A DNA stretch of 64,000 nucleotides from Spirosoma linguale DSM 74 (GCA_000024525.1 CP001769.1:7535001-7599000); one strand, 5' to 3'; shown: positions 1 to 9,398, counted from the first letter of the stretch. The notes: generated by a model from the sequence alone, not told the origin. Numbers and translations: made by a program.

Positions 1-2424
1 TTCGATGTGAAAAGTCACAAGCTGGTTTCGCGTTGGGATTACAATAAAGGGTCGAGACTAAAGGGCGGTATGAGTTCCTTTTCGGGGATTAAAGCCATCG
101 TTCATCACGATTCAACCTATATTTTCTGGGGTGCCGGTGGCCGGGATGTCGCTAACTCGCACGTGATGCAGGTCGTTTGGGACGGTTCCCGCGCCCGGCT
201 CATTCGGGCCATTCCGTTCCAGCCTGTGGCTCCAGCTACCATCGCCCTGCCGAATGAAGTGGTGCTAAAAGAGGAAGCGGGCGAACTGATGCTCTACACC
301 GTTCTGAACGGCAATAACCAACTGGTGAAAGTCCGGGTGAATGACCAGCAGGTCGTCTGGACGGCACCTACCGGCGTGGCACCCTTTGGCCTGACGCTCC
401 TCGGCAACCGCGCCTACGTGACCAACTGGGCGGGGCCGGTTCCCGATGCGACCAACGGCTTCGAAACGGCCGGTATTCCCTGGGGAAGTGCCTATATCGA
501 CCCAAAAACGGGTGCTATGGCGCGGGGAACGGTATCCATCATCGACATTACACAAGGCAAACCGGAGAGGGAGTTATCCGTCGGTCTGCACCCCAACGCC
601 ATCATCAGCAGTCCCGACCAGCAGTTTTTGTACGTTGCCAATGGCAACAGCGATTACGTGTCGGTCATAGATGCTAAAACCCAGCAGGTGACGGATTCCA
701 TTTTCGTGGGCTTATTTAACCGGGGGAATGGCTACATCGGCAGTACACCGAATGCGCTGGCCATCAATCCGCAGGGAACCACGCTTTATGTGGCTAACGG
801 GATGGATAATGCGCTGTGCGTGGTGGCACTTGGCGAGAAAGCATCGGCTACTGGAAAAGGTGCTTCGGTCATCAAAGGCTATATTCCGACACAGGCGTAC
901 CCCTCGGGTATTGTGCTGAATGGCGATGAACTGTACGTGACGAATCTGGAAGCTGTAGGAGCCCGAATTGCCAACCCCGTCGATCAGGGAAGCCAGGGGA
1001 AGAACTCATCTAAAGAATTAAAAGCCTACAACTCGCACAAACAACTGGCCTCTATTTCCTTCATTCCCGTTCCGAGCCAGCCGCAGTTGGACACCTACAC
1101 TGACAAGGTGAAACGCATGAGTCAGCAGTTTCGGCTTGCCCTGACGGAGCAACTGCCCCGGCCAAACGTGGCTCCCAAACCCGTTCCCGAGCGCATTGGA
1201 GAGCCGTCGGTGTTCAAGCATGTGCTGTACATCATCAAGGAAAATCGCACCTACGATCAGGTGCTGGGCGATATGCCGCAGGGCAACGGTGCACCCGAAC
1301 TGTGCATCTTCGGCGACAGCATCACGCCCAACCAGCACCGGCTGGCGCAGGATTACCTGCTGATGGACAACTACCACGTATCCGGAAAATCGTCGGCCGA
1401 AGGGCACCACTGGGCCAGCGCGGCTATGGTGACGGACTATACCGAAAAGAGCGTTCGGGCGTGGTTTCGGAGTTATCCGCATGTGCTGTATGATGCCATG
1501 GTGTACAACAAAAAAGGGCTGATCTGGAACAACGCCCTCGACCACGGTAAAACGGTACGCATGTATGGAGAAGCCTGTTCCTGCGATTACGACAAAAAAG
1601 CCTATGACTGGAGCAAGCTGTTTCAGCTTCGGCAGGAAGGCAAACCGTTCTCCTACACCAATACCACGACCATTTCGCGGGTGCGGCCCATTCTGGCCAT
1701 GGATTTCCCGGGCTGCGACGACGAAACCATCAGCGACCAGATGCGTGCTGATGCCTTCATCAAGGAGCTGAACGAAACAGTTGCTAACCCCAATGCCGAT
1801 CTGCCGAACCTGATGGTGATGTCGCTGCCCAACGACCACACCTCGGGCATGAGTCCGGGTTTTCCCGTCCCTCGTGCGATGGTGGCCGATAACGATCTGG
1901 CCGTTGGGCGCATTGTCGATGCCATCACTCATAGCCGGTTTGCCGCTTCGACGGTCATTTTCATTACGGAAGATGATTCGCAGGCGGGTTGGGACCATGT
2001 GTCGGCGTACCGGACAACGGGTTTCGTCATTAGCCCCTATTCGCGGTTACAGAAAACAGTGCACACGAATTACAACCAGACCTCGGTGGTGCGCACGATG
2101 GAGCAGATTCTGGGCCTGCCGCCCATGAACGTCATCGACGCCACCGCCCTGCCCATGTTCGACTGTTTTACGGATAAGCCGGATTTATCGTTCACCTACA
2201 AGGCAATACAAAACCGGGTGTCATTGACCGAAATGAATGCGTTACCAGCGGGGCAGAAAGGCGCGTCGCTGCGCTTTACGAATCAGTCGATTCGCTTTGG
2301 CTTTCACCAGATTGACCGGGGGCACGACGACCTTCTTAACCGGATTTTGTGGTTCACAGCCAAGGGCAAAAAGAAATACCCCGCTCATCTGGCCGGTGCT
2401 GAAGATGATGACGATGATGATTAG
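1..2424 (+). CDS. YVTN beta-propeller / phosphoesterase protein (5' partial)
   Basis: The frame is open to the left edge, so the true start is upstream; the GTG at position 7 is only an internal candidate. The first ~330 residues hold YVTN/NHL-like blades (LYVANGNSDYVSVID, TLYVANGMDNALCVV), a secreted beta-propeller. From about residue 403 comes a phosphoesterase domain of the alkaline phosphatase/phospholipase C superfamily (PF04185-like): HVLYIIKENRTYDQVLGDM, the histidine-rich stretch SAEGHHW, and ITEDDSQAGWDHV near the end. Family knowledge suggests hydrolysis of a phosphate ester outside the cytoplasm; the substrate is unknown. The protein ends in a run of six aspartates, which may bind cations. 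A full paralogue follows 197 bases downstream on the same strand, so this is a tandem duplication. A composite palindrome starts 3 bases after the stop codon. Confidence 0.85.
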   Translation, partial: FDVKSHKLVSRWDYNKGSRLKGGMSSFSGIKAIVHHDSTYIFWGAGGRDVANSHVMQVVWDGSRARLIRAIPFQPVAPATIALPNEVVLKEEAGELMLYTVLNGNNQLVKVRVNDQQVVWTAPTGVAPFGLTLLGNRAYVTNWAGPVPDATNGFETAGIPWGSAYIDPKTGAMARGTVSIIDITQGKPERELSVGLHPNAIISSPDQQFLYVANGNSDYVSVIDAKTQQVTDSIFVGLFNRGNGYIGSTPNALAINPQGTTLYVANGMDNALCVVALGEKASATGKGASVIKGYIPTQAYPSGIVLNGDELYVTNLEAVGARIANPVDQGSQGKNSSKELKAYNSHKQLASISFIPVPSQPQLDTYTDKVKRMSQQFRLALTEQLPRPNVAPKPVPERIGEPSVFKHVLYIIKENRTYDQVLGDMPQGNGAPELCIFGDSITPNQHRLAQDYLLMDNYHVSGKSSAEGHHWASAAMVTDYTEKSVRAWFRSYPHVLYDAMVYNKKGLIWNNALDHGKTVRMYGEACSCDYDKKAYDWSKLFQLRQEGKPFSYTNTTTISRVRPILAMDFPGCDDETISDQMRADAFIKELNETVANPNADLPNLMVMSLPNDHTSGMSPGFPVPRAMVADNDLAVGRIVDAITHSRFAASTVIFITEDDSQAGWDHVSAYRTTGFVISPYSRLQKTVHTNYNQTSVVRTMEQILGLPPMNVIDATALPMFDCFTDKPDLSFTYKAIQNRVSLTEMNALPAGQKGASLRFTNQSIRFGFHQIDRGHDDLLNRILWFTAKGKKKYPAHLAGAEDDDDDD

Positions 2425-2426
2425 TG

Positions 2427-2562
2427 GTGTCAGTTTCTTAAAACTGACACAGCGAGGTTTCTCAAAACCTCGTGCGACTGTGCGGATAGTTAATCAACGA
2501 GGTTTTGAGAAACCTCGCTGTGTCGGGTCTGAGGACTCGACACCACGCAGCAGACCCGACAC
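2427..2562. repeat. Composite nested palindromic repeat
   Basis: Three hairpin systems are packed together. First, a 10-bp perfect stem at 2427-2436/2441-2450. Second, a 26-bp perfect inverted repeat at 2447-2472/2498-2523, each arm of which can also fold alone through an 8-bp stem (cgaggttt/aaacctcg). Third, a 12-bp perfect stem at 2520-2531/2551-2562. The arms overlap by a few bases, so alternative folds compete. It begins 3 bases after the upstream stop codon and could stop transcription between the two paralogues, but it is far more elaborate than an intrinsic terminator and has no T-tract. A REP-like dispersed element is more likely. Confidence 0.8.
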
Positions 2563-2620
2563 CAAATAACTAGCCCAAACGTATATAACGCATACACTGA
2601 CTTTCCTAACCCTTTATCAC

Positions 2621-5110
2621 ATGAAAACCTACTCAACTCTACTCTGCGGCTTCAGTCTGCTGCTGGCCATGATGGCGGGATGCCACCGGGCGGGCAATAC
2701 AGCCGCGTCTTCGGAAGAGGCTGAAACGTATCAGAAGCTGGCGGCTAAACGGGTCAATCTCCCCAACGGCTGGGCGCTGACGCCACCGGGCCGTAGCCTC
2801 GATCTGGACGATCTGCCTCTGAATCTGGTGGTGTCGCCATCGAAAAAATACCTGGCCGTAACTAACAACGGGCAGAGTACCCAAAGCATCACCCTGATCG
2901 ATGCCGGTTCGGAGCAGATTCTGGATACGGCTAAAGTTGGTAAGTCGTATTTGGGACTGGCGTTTAGTCAGGACGAAACACGGCTCTATGCGTCGGGTGG
3001 GAACGATAATAAGGTTCTGGTCTATAAAATAGAGAACAAACAACTGGTACCCGACGAGCCGATTGTGCTCGGAAAACCCTGGCCCGTTAAAATTTCGCCG
3101 ACGGGCTTGTGCGTCGATGATGCGAAGAATAGACTTTATATCGTCACGAAAGAAGATAGCTCGCTCTATATCGCCGATACCAAGACCCGGCAGGTACTTA
3201 AAAAGCTGAACATCGGAGCTGCAGCTTACACCTGCCTGCTGTCGCCCGACAAAAATGAGTTGTTTATTTCGTCCTGGGGTGGTGCCAGCGTGCTGGTCGT
3301 GGATGTCAACAAACAGACGATAGCCGCTAAAATTCCGACGAATAAGAATCCCAACGACCTGCTGCTTACCAAAGATGGGAAATACCTCTACGTAGCCAAT
3401 GGCAACGACAACACCGTGGCGCTCATCGACGTCGCGAAGCGGCAGGTGATTGAAACGCTCACGACATCGCTCTTTCCCAATGCACCCGTTGGCACCACGC
3501 CCAACGGACTAGCCCTGAGTGACGACGAAAACACGCTCTACATCGCCAATGCTGACAACAACTGTCTGGCGGTATTCGACGTAACGAAGAAAGGACACAG
3601 TCTGTCCAGCGGTTTTATTCCGACGGGCTGGTACCCAACGGCCGTGAAGGTGATTGGCTCAAAGCTCTACGTCACCAACGGCAAAGGATTTTCCTCGAAA
3701 GCCAACCCCAAAGGGCCTAATCCAGTACGTACGCGTACTCCACAGCAGGTTGGCCCCAATCCGCAGGCCAATCCCGGCCCGGTGCAGTACATTGCTGGTC
3801 TGTTCAAGGGTACGCTCTCCATCATCGACACGCCGGATACGGAAACGCTGGCGGCTTATTCGCGGCTGGTATACGCCAATACGCCGTACACCAAGAGTAA
3901 GGAACTGCGTACGGAGGGCGAAGCTGGTAACCCAATTCCGATGCGGGTGGGAGATAAGTCGCCCATCAAATACGTGTTTTACATCATCAAGGAGAACCGC
4001 ACCTACGACCAGATTCTGGGCGACATGAAAGAAGGCAACGGCGATGCGTCTCTCTGCCTGTTCCCCGAAAAAGTAACGCCCAACCAGCACGCGCTGGCAA
4101 AGGAGTTTGTACTGCTGGACAACTTCTACGTCGATGCCGAAGTCAGTGCCGATGGGCATAACTGGTCGTCGGCGGCTTACGCCAATGATTATGTCGAGAA
4201 GAACTGGGTAACCAGCTATGGCGGTCGGGGCGGTACGTACGATTACGAAGGCCAGAAAGAAATAGCGCATCCCCGCGATGGATTCATCTGGGACCATTGC
4301 CAGCGGGCGGGCATATCGTTCCGGAGTTACGGCTGGTTTGCCGACGATGAAAAACCGAACATCAAAACGCTGGAAGGCAAATTCTGCCCGACCTTCAAAG
4401 GGTATAATCTGGGCTATATGGACAGCAAACGCGAGGAAGCCTGGGAAGCCGATTTTGATGGATTGGTAACCGCCGGAAAACTGCCCACCTTCAATACACT
4501 CCGATTTGGCAACGACCATACGTCGGGTGCCCGTATTGGCATGCCCACGCCCGATGCCGCCGTTGCGGATAACGATCTGGCCGTGGGTCGGTTCGTAGAG
4601 CACCTGTCCAAAAGTTCGATCTGGAATCAGTCGGTGGTGTTTATTCTGGAAGATGATGCCCAGAACGGTCCCGATCACGTGGACGCGCACCGCTCCATCG
4701 CGTTCGTAGCCGGGGGCTTTGTGAAGCGTGGTTTTGTGGATCATACCATGTACTCGACCTCGGGGATGCTGCGTACCATCGAGCTGATTCTAGGGCTGAA
4801 ACCCATGAGCCAGTACGATGCGGCTGCTACGCCCATGTGGCGATGTTTCGATAAAAAAGCTAATCCGGCTCCGTTTACCGCCCGTGAAGCCGGTATCGAC
4901 ATCAACCAGAAAAACGTAGCCGTCAATGTAAACTCGAAACGCTCCTCGCTCTTTAACCTAACCCGTCCTGACGAAATCGACGACCTTATTTTCAGTGAGA
5001 TTGTGTGGCAAACGGTGCGTGGGGAGAAAAGCGTGATGCCTGCTCCGCGCCGGGGCGCCTTTGTCCGGACGGGTAAAGATGCCGATGGCGATGAGGACGA
5101 TGATGACTAA
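2621..5110 (+). CDS. YVTN beta-propeller / phosphoesterase lipoprotein
   Basis: 829 residues with a lipoprotein signal peptide (lipobox AMMAGC, Cys21), so it is probably membrane anchored. Residues ~60-380 are YVTN-type propeller blades (KYLYVANGNDNTVALIDV, NTLYIANADNNCLAVFDV). From ~450 is the phosphoesterase domain, with YVFYIIKENRTYDQILGDM, the SADGHNWSS stretch, and ILEDDAQNGPDHVDAHR near the end. It is a clear paralogue of the preceding gene with the same domain order, and both end in acidic tails (here DGDEDDDD). The ATG is followed by a normal basic n-region and hydrophobic core, supporting the start. The propeller probably gives binding specificity to a periplasmic or surface hydrolase; the substrate cannot be read from sequence. 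Confidence 0.88.
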   Translation: MKTYSTLLCGFSLLLAMMAGCHRAGNTAASSEEAETYQKLAAKRVNLPNGWALTPPGRSLDLDDLPLNLVVSPSKKYLAVTNNGQSTQSITLIDAGSEQILDTAKVGKSYLGLAFSQDETRLYASGGNDNKVLVYKIENKQLVPDEPIVLGKPWPVKISPTGLCVDDAKNRLYIVTKEDSSLYIADTKTRQVLKKLNIGAAAYTCLLSPDKNELFISSWGGASVLVVDVNKQTIAAKIPTNKNPNDLLLTKDGKYLYVANGNDNTVALIDVAKRQVIETLTTSLFPNAPVGTTPNGLALSDDENTLYIANADNNCLAVFDVTKKGHSLSSGFIPTGWYPTAVKVIGSKLYVTNGKGFSSKANPKGPNPVRTRTPQQVGPNPQANPGPVQYIAGLFKGTLSIIDTPDTETLAAYSRLVYANTPYTKSKELRTEGEAGNPIPMRVGDKSPIKYVFYIIKENRTYDQILGDMKEGNGDASLCLFPEKVTPNQHALAKEFVLLDNFYVDAEVSADGHNWSSAAYANDYVEKNWVTSYGGRGGTYDYEGQKEIAHPRDGFIWDHCQRAGISFRSYGWFADDEKPNIKTLEGKFCPTFKGYNLGYMDSKREEAWEADFDGLVTAGKLPTFNTLRFGNDHTSGARIGMPTPDAAVADNDLAVGRFVEHLSKSSIWNQSVVFILEDDAQNGPDHVDAHRSIAFVAGGFVKRGFVDHTMYSTSGMLRTIELILGLKPMSQYDAAATPMWRCFDKKANPAPFTAREAGIDINQKNVAVNVNSKRSSLFNLTRPDEIDDLIFSEIVWQTVRGEKSVMPAPRRGAFVRTGKDADGDEDDDD

Positions 5111-5153
5111 CTGTGGCTGGTAGAACGACCGGCTGATTTTCAGGCCAAATCAC

Positions 5154-5161
5154 TACCTTTG
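5154..5161 (+). promoter_or_regulatory. Bacteroidota -7 promoter element before thrB
   Basis: TACCTTTG matches the Bacteroidota consensus TAnnTTTG. It lies 21 bases upstream of the GTG at 5183, implying a leader of roughly 15 bases. No convincing -33 TTG is visible. The element argues against the TTG start at 5159, which would overlap the promoter itself. Confidence 0.5.
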
Positions 5162-5182
5162 CGCTTTGTTGCTCCTTCTATC

Positions 5183-6118
5183 GTGGATTCTATTCGAGTA
5201 TTTGCCCCCGCCACTGTTGCTAACGTTGCCTGTGGATTTGATATTTTTGGGTTTGCCGTCGATAATCCCGGCGACCAGATTGTACTGACAACCAGCGATG
5301 AGCCGGGTGTTCGGATTACAGACATTATCGGCGACGAAGGTCGGCTACCCCGCGAAGCAGCCCGGAATACGGCTGGTATCGCTATACAGACCTACCTTAG
5401 GAGTATAAACCGCACCGATCTCGGCCTCGATATTGTGCTGCACAAGCAGATGCCCCTCGGTAGTGGTCTGGGCTCGAGTGCAGCCAGTGCCGTAGCCGGT
5501 GTGTATGCTGTCAACGAGTTGCTTGGCCGACCGTTGCCTACGCTGAAGTTGCTGCCGTTTGCGATGGAGGGCGAACGCATTGCCTGTGGTTCGGCCCATG
5601 CCGATAATGTCGGACCTTCGCTGCTGGGCGGGTTTGTGGTTGTGCGTAGCTATAGTCCACTGGATGTGATCAAGATCGAGACACCGGCCACGCTGTTCTG
5701 TACGCTGGTTCACCCCGATATTGAGGTCAATACAAAAGACGCCCGCTTCATTCTCAAAAATGAAGTATCGCTGAAAAATACCATTACGCAGATGGGTAAC
5801 GTGGCCGGTCTGATTGCCGGTTTGATGACGCCCGACTACAGTCTCATCAGCCGGTCGCTCGTCGACGTGATCATTGAGCCGGTGCGGGCCATCCTGATAC
5901 CCGAGTTCAACGAAGCTAAACAGGCTGCGCTGGACAATGGGGCGCTGGGTTGCAGCATTTCCGGCTCGGGGCCGTCGATGTTTGCGTTGAGCCGCGACGC
6001 ACAAACCGCCGAAAAAGTGGGCGCTGCCATGCAGCAGGCTTTTCTGGCCGTAGGTATTGCCAGTGAAGCCTACGTGTCGCAAATAAACCAGCAAGGGCCA
6101 AAAGTACTGGTTGACTAA
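5183..6118 (+). CDS. thrB: Homoserine kinase
   Basis: A GHMP-family kinase that phosphorylates homoserine with ATP in the cytoplasm, the penultimate step of threonine synthesis. The N-terminus (VFAPATVANVACGFDIFGFA) and the ATP-binding loop PLGSGLGSSAASAVAG near residues 91-106 are typical of ThrB, and 311 residues fits the family. SGSGPSMFAL near residue 265 is the C-terminal GHMP motif. A TTG at 5159 would add eight residues, but the GTG at 5183 aligns better with the family N-terminus and sits behind a -7 element. thrA and thrC are not visible next to it, so the gene appears monocistronic; it is followed by a strong hairpin terminator. Confidence 0.93.
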   Translation: MDSIRVFAPATVANVACGFDIFGFAVDNPGDQIVLTTSDEPGVRITDIIGDEGRLPREAARNTAGIAIQTYLRSINRTDLGLDIVLHKQMPLGSGLGSSAASAVAGVYAVNELLGRPLPTLKLLPFAMEGERIACGSAHADNVGPSLLGGFVVVRSYSPLDVIKIETPATLFCTLVHPDIEVNTKDARFILKNEVSLKNTITQMGNVAGLIAGLMTPDYSLISRSLVDVIIEPVRAILIPEFNEAKQAALDNGALGCSISGSGPSMFALSRDAQTAEKVGAAMQQAFLAVGIASEAYVSQINQQGPKVLVD

Positions 6119-6137
6119 GCTGGAAAAAAATAAATCA

Positions 6138-6174
6138 GAAAAGCACAGCGGTAGTATAACCTGCTGTGCTTTTC
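6138..6174. terminator. Bidirectional hairpin terminator between thrB and vapC
   Basis: An 11-bp stem aaaagcacagc/gctgtgctttt encloses a short loop. With A's on one side and T's on the other it can serve the convergent thrB (plus) and toxin gene (minus, stop at 6184). Confidence 0.75.
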
Positions 6175-6183
6175 TGCGTATAG

Positions 6184-6573
6184 CTATAACCCATGTGGGT
6201 TTACACAGTCCAAGCCGGTGATAAGGTGAAAATCTTTCGTATTGCGGGTTAAGATAGTAAAGCCATGAACAAGGGCTGTTGCAGCGATCAGGGCGTCACC
6301 CAGTTTAAGCTTTTTGTGTGTCTTTCGTAGGTCAATTGTTTTATTGGCAACGGCATCGTCTACATAAAGAATAGTTGATAATGCCAAAAAATCGTTCAGC
6401 CTTTTCATCTCGTTAGGATCACCATCGAAACCTAAAACTTCAATTTTAACAACGATAGATGTCGTGAGATTATCGTTGATGAGATTGTCCATTGCCAAAG
6501 CTGCTGATTCAGGAAGTCTATCCCCTACGTAGTCAATAACAGCATTTGCATCTAGGATATAGTGTTTTCCCAT
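6184..6573 (-). CDS. PIN-domain toxin (VapC family)
   Basis: 129 residues forming one PIN domain. The four acidic positions are in place: Asp8 (ILDANAVIDY), Glu45 (VKIEVLG), Asp93 (LGDALIAA) and Asp114 (TRNTKDF). VapC toxins are Mg-dependent RNases cutting tRNA or rRNA; the target here is unknown. The start overlaps the upstream antitoxin ORF by 22 bases, the normal coupling of a type II toxin-antitoxin pair. The pair is wedged between thrB and a hexosaminidase gene with no mobile element in sight. Confidence 0.88.
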   Translation of the reverse strand: MGKHYILDANAVIDYVGDRLPESAALAMDNLINDNLTTSIVVKIEVLGFDGDPNEMKRLNDFLALSTILYVDDAVANKTIDLRKTHKKLKLGDALIAATALVHGFTILTRNTKDFHLITGLDCVNPHGL

Positions 6574-6791
6574 TCGGTTCTTGCTTGCTGGGTGTGCCGG
6601 AGGAGTTCATCTGCTGTTTTTTTAGAGATAGACCCTCTAAAGTCCGAAGGCTTTGGCCGAATATCATTTGGGCTTTGCTTCTCTAACATTTTCAAATCCT
6701 CATGCTTCGCTGTTAGGCTATTCCATTCCTCAATAGGTATCACGATAGCCATATGCCTGCCGTGGGCATCAGAAAGATATTGTACGTTCAT
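6552..6791 (-). CDS. Type II antitoxin, partner of VapC
   Basis: 79 residues. The N-terminal half (MNVQYLSDAHGRHMAIVIPI) looks like the short beta/swapped-hairpin DNA-binding segment found in antitoxins of PIN toxins. The C-terminal half is polar and helical (SKKTADELLRHTQQARTEW) and would wrap the toxin. It lies immediately upstream of, and overlaps, vapC, so the two are translationally coupled. Family assignment (VapB-like versus Phd-like) is uncertain; the antitoxin role is inferred from position, size and partner. Such antitoxins normally repress their own promoter, here expected in 6792-6850. Confidence 0.72.
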   Translation of the reverse strand: MNVQYLSDAHGRHMAIVIPIEEWNSLTAKHEDLKMLEKQSPNDIRPKPSDFRGSISKKTADELLRHTQQARTEWENTIS

Positions 6792-6912
6792 GATTGAAAA
6801 TGTCTGATTGTATTAGTAAAAATAGGGAATACACCCCTGTGAAACTAATTTAGCAACCGCTATCATGGGCAGGTGAAAAAGGTATTGTAACGTTTTATAT
6901 CTCACTCAACGT

Positions 6913-9300
6913 ATGCTGTTCCGCTTTGTTATTATTGCCGTTTTCTGTCTACATACCCATACTACGTTTGCTCAGTTAACGAATCGTTTTGCCATCATTC
7001 CTCAACCGGTTCAGCTCGAAGCGGGTACCAGTCAGTTTACCCTCGACAGCGCTACAACGATTACCGTACCCGCCGGGCAACCCGACCTGAACGCCATTGC
7101 CGATACCCTGGCCAACTGGCTGAACCGCACCACCGGAGCAGCGATTGTCGTTCAAACCGCCCCCAATCCAACAGTAAAGACAATCCAGTTTCTGCCCATA
7201 ACCGATGCTGCACTTGGGGAAGAAGGCTATCGTATCAATATAACCGAGAAACGGGTAACGCTCGAAGCGGTCAACCCGCGCGGCTTTTTCTACGCTGTCC
7301 AGACGCTTTACCAACTTCTGCCGCCTGGCGCGCTGGACATTGGTGGGAACAAGAACCCTGTGCCTAATGCTCTTGCCACCCTGCCCGCCTGCCGGATTCA
7401 GGACCGCCCACGTTACCGTTACCGGGGGATGCACCTCGACGTGAGTCGGCATTTCTTTTCGGTGGAGTACATCAAAAAGTACCTCGACCTGATGGCCCTG
7501 CATAAGTTTAATAGTTTTCACTGGCACCTGACCGACGACCAGGGGTGGCGCATCGAGATAAAAAAATACCCTAAACTGACGCAGGTTGGGGCGCAACGGC
7601 GCGAAACCATTGTTGGGCATTACGACGACTCCGACCCGCAGGTGTTCGATGGAAAACCGTACGGCGGCTATTACACCCAGAACGACATCAGGGAAGTGGT
7701 ACGTTATGCAGCCACCAAATACATTAACGTCGTTCCGGAAATCGAACTGCCCGGCCATGCGCTCGCGGCTCTGGCGTCTTATCCCGAGCTGGGCTGCTCG
7801 CCAATCGGGCTGGATGGACGACCGTATCAGGTAGCGACCAAATGGGGCGTGTTTGAGGATGTGTTCTGCCCAACGGAAAAGACGTTTTCGTTTCTGGAAG
7901 ATGTGCTGACGGAAGTAATGAGCCTCTTTCCGGGTAAGTACATTCACATTGGCGGGGATGAATGCCCGAAGGCCGCCTGGCGAAAAAGTGCATTTTGCCA
8001 GCGACTGATCAAACAGAAAGGGCTGAAAAATGAATTCGGGTTGCAGCGCTATTTCGTGAACCGGATTGATAAGTTAGTAACGGCGAAAGGCCGACGAATT
8101 ATTGGCTGGGACGAAATTCTGGAAGGCAACGGCACCTCGCTCCGGCTGTCGCCCAACGCTACCGTCATGAGCTGGCGCGGAACGAAGTACGGTCTCGAAG
8201 CGGCTCGTAAGCAGCACGACGTGATCATGACACCCGGTCAGTACTGCTATTTCGACCATTTTCAGGGCGATCCGGCTACACAGCCAACGGGTTTTGGCGG
8301 GTCGCTGCCGCTGTCGATGGTGTATTCGTATAACCCAACGCCCGCGAGTTTGTCGCCCGCCGACGCGGCACATATTCTGGGGGTTCAGGCCAACCTCTGG
8401 ACGGAGTACATCGACACCCCTGACCAAGCCGATTACATGCTCTGGCCCCGCGCAGCCGCCCTGGCCGAAATTGCCTGGAGTCCACTGGAACAGAAGAACT
8501 ACGAGGACTTCAGCCGCCGACTGGTAACCCACTTCGACCGGCTTGCTGCGCTGGACGTTAACGTCGCCCGGACGTTTTTTGATGCGAGACCATCCGCCAG
8601 ACCAACTGCCGATGGTAAACTCTTGGTAACGGTGTCGCCGAGTAACGAGTCGTTGGTCGTTCCCGCTCCGGTCATTCGGTACACGCTGGACGGCAGTATT
8701 CCCTCGGGTGAGTCGCCCCGGTATGAGCAGCCGCTGGTGATTGATACATCCACTACGGTTCGGGTGGCGACATTTGCCGACCGGCGACCGCTGAGCGAGT
8801 TGGCGAACGTGCAATCCGAATACATCGTCTCGAAGGCAACCGGCAAGTCGTACACGCTTCTGTACGCACCAACCACTGGCCGTCCCGACCGGAATTTCAG
8901 CCTGACCGATGGCACAACCGGCAGTATGGGCGGCTACGAAGTGGCGGGTGTCGTTTCGTTTGTCAATGATTTTGGCGCGGTCCTCGACCTGGGGCAGTCG
9001 CAGTCGGTGAATAGCGTTCGAGTGGGTTTTTTGAAATACACCGCCCGTAATATCTGTCTTCCGAAAGAAGTCGAGATTGCCGTTTCTGACGATGGAGCGA
9101 CGTTTACTCCGGTGCTGACGACGAAGACGAACGCAACTGAAGGCGGAAAGCGGGGCATTGTCCGGCTTCCGTTCGACTTTGCGGCAGTGACGGCCCGTTA
9201 TGTTCGCATCATTGCCAGAAACGTCCGGCAGGTGCCTTCGGGATTACGTAATCCGGGCAAAACGGCCCAACTGGCGGTCGATGAGATTGAGGTATTTTGA
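6913..9300 (+). CDS. Secreted beta-N-acetylhexosaminidase, GH20
   Basis: 795 residues. A signal peptide (cleavage near AFA|QL, residue ~20) is followed by a GH20 N-terminal domain (~20-160) and the catalytic TIM barrel (~165-520): YRYRGMHLDVSRHFF, FHWHLTDDQGWRIEI, VPEIELPGHALAAL. The catalytic Asp-Glu pair is in HIGGDECPK (Asp349-Glu350). Residues ~560-640 form a chitobiase C-terminal beta-sandwich (IRYTLDGSIPSGESPRY). The last ~140 residues resemble an F5/8 type C, galactose-binding fold. It should release terminal GlcNAc or GalNAc from chitin fragments, glycans or peptidoglycan pieces in the periplasm or outside. It is transcribed away from the toxin-antitoxin pair and appears monocistronic. 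Confidence 0.93.
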   Translation: MLFRFVIIAVFCLHTHTTFAQLTNRFAIIPQPVQLEAGTSQFTLDSATTITVPAGQPDLNAIADTLANWLNRTTGAAIVVQTAPNPTVKTIQFLPITDAALGEEGYRINITEKRVTLEAVNPRGFFYAVQTLYQLLPPGALDIGGNKNPVPNALATLPACRIQDRPRYRYRGMHLDVSRHFFSVEYIKKYLDLMALHKFNSFHWHLTDDQGWRIEIKKYPKLTQVGAQRRETIVGHYDDSDPQVFDGKPYGGYYTQNDIREVVRYAATKYINVVPEIELPGHALAALASYPELGCSPIGLDGRPYQVATKWGVFEDVFCPTEKTFSFLEDVLTEVMSLFPGKYIHIGGDECPKAAWRKSAFCQRLIKQKGLKNEFGLQRYFVNRIDKLVTAKGRRIIGWDEILEGNGTSLRLSPNATVMSWRGTKYGLEAARKQHDVIMTPGQYCYFDHFQGDPATQPTGFGGSLPLSMVYSYNPTPASLSPADAAHILGVQANLWTEYIDTPDQADYMLWPRAAALAEIAWSPLEQKNYEDFSRRLVTHFDRLAALDVNVARTFFDARPSARPTADGKLLVTVSPSNESLVVPAPVIRYTLDGSIPSGESPRYEQPLVIDTSTTVRVATFADRRPLSELANVQSEYIVSKATGKSYTLLYAPTTGRPDRNFSLTDGTTGSMGGYEVAGVVSFVNDFGAVLDLGQSQSVNSVRVGFLKYTARNICLPKEVEIAVSDDGATFTPVLTTKTNATEGGKRGIVRLPFDFAAVTARYVRIIARNVRQVPSGLRNPGKTAQLAVDEIEVF

Positions 9301-9373
9301 TCGGCTGAAAAAGAAATTTCGACTTAGGAAACTATTTGATTCGTATCGTTAGTTACTAAAGCAATACAAAAGA

Positions 9374-9391
9374 ACAGACAGGTCTGTCTGT
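9374..9391. promoter_or_regulatory. Palindromic TetR operator upstream of tetR
   Basis: acagacag-gt-ctgtctgt: two perfect 8-bp arms around a 2-base centre, ending 7 bases before the ATG of the TetR gene. Its core, ACAGACAGGTCTGT, differs by one base from the palindrome at 9979-9992. This position is ideal for autorepression. Confidence 0.75.
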
Positions 9392-9398
9392 ATTGAAA

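Noticed and set aside
1018..1998. 326-codon open frame on the minus strand inside the first phosphoesterase gene
   Set aside because: Full overlap with a clear domain-bearing gene, no family resemblance; a by-product of high GC codon use. Many similar antisense frames (e.g. 3659-4744, 15068-16237, 18095-19456, 30097-31374) were dismissed for the same reason.
2427..2562. CRISPR-like repeats
   Set aside because: Inverted, not regularly spaced direct repeats; no cas genes in the window.
5159..5182. TTG start for homoserine kinase
   Set aside because: It would fall inside the -7 promoter element; the GTG at 5183 fits family length.
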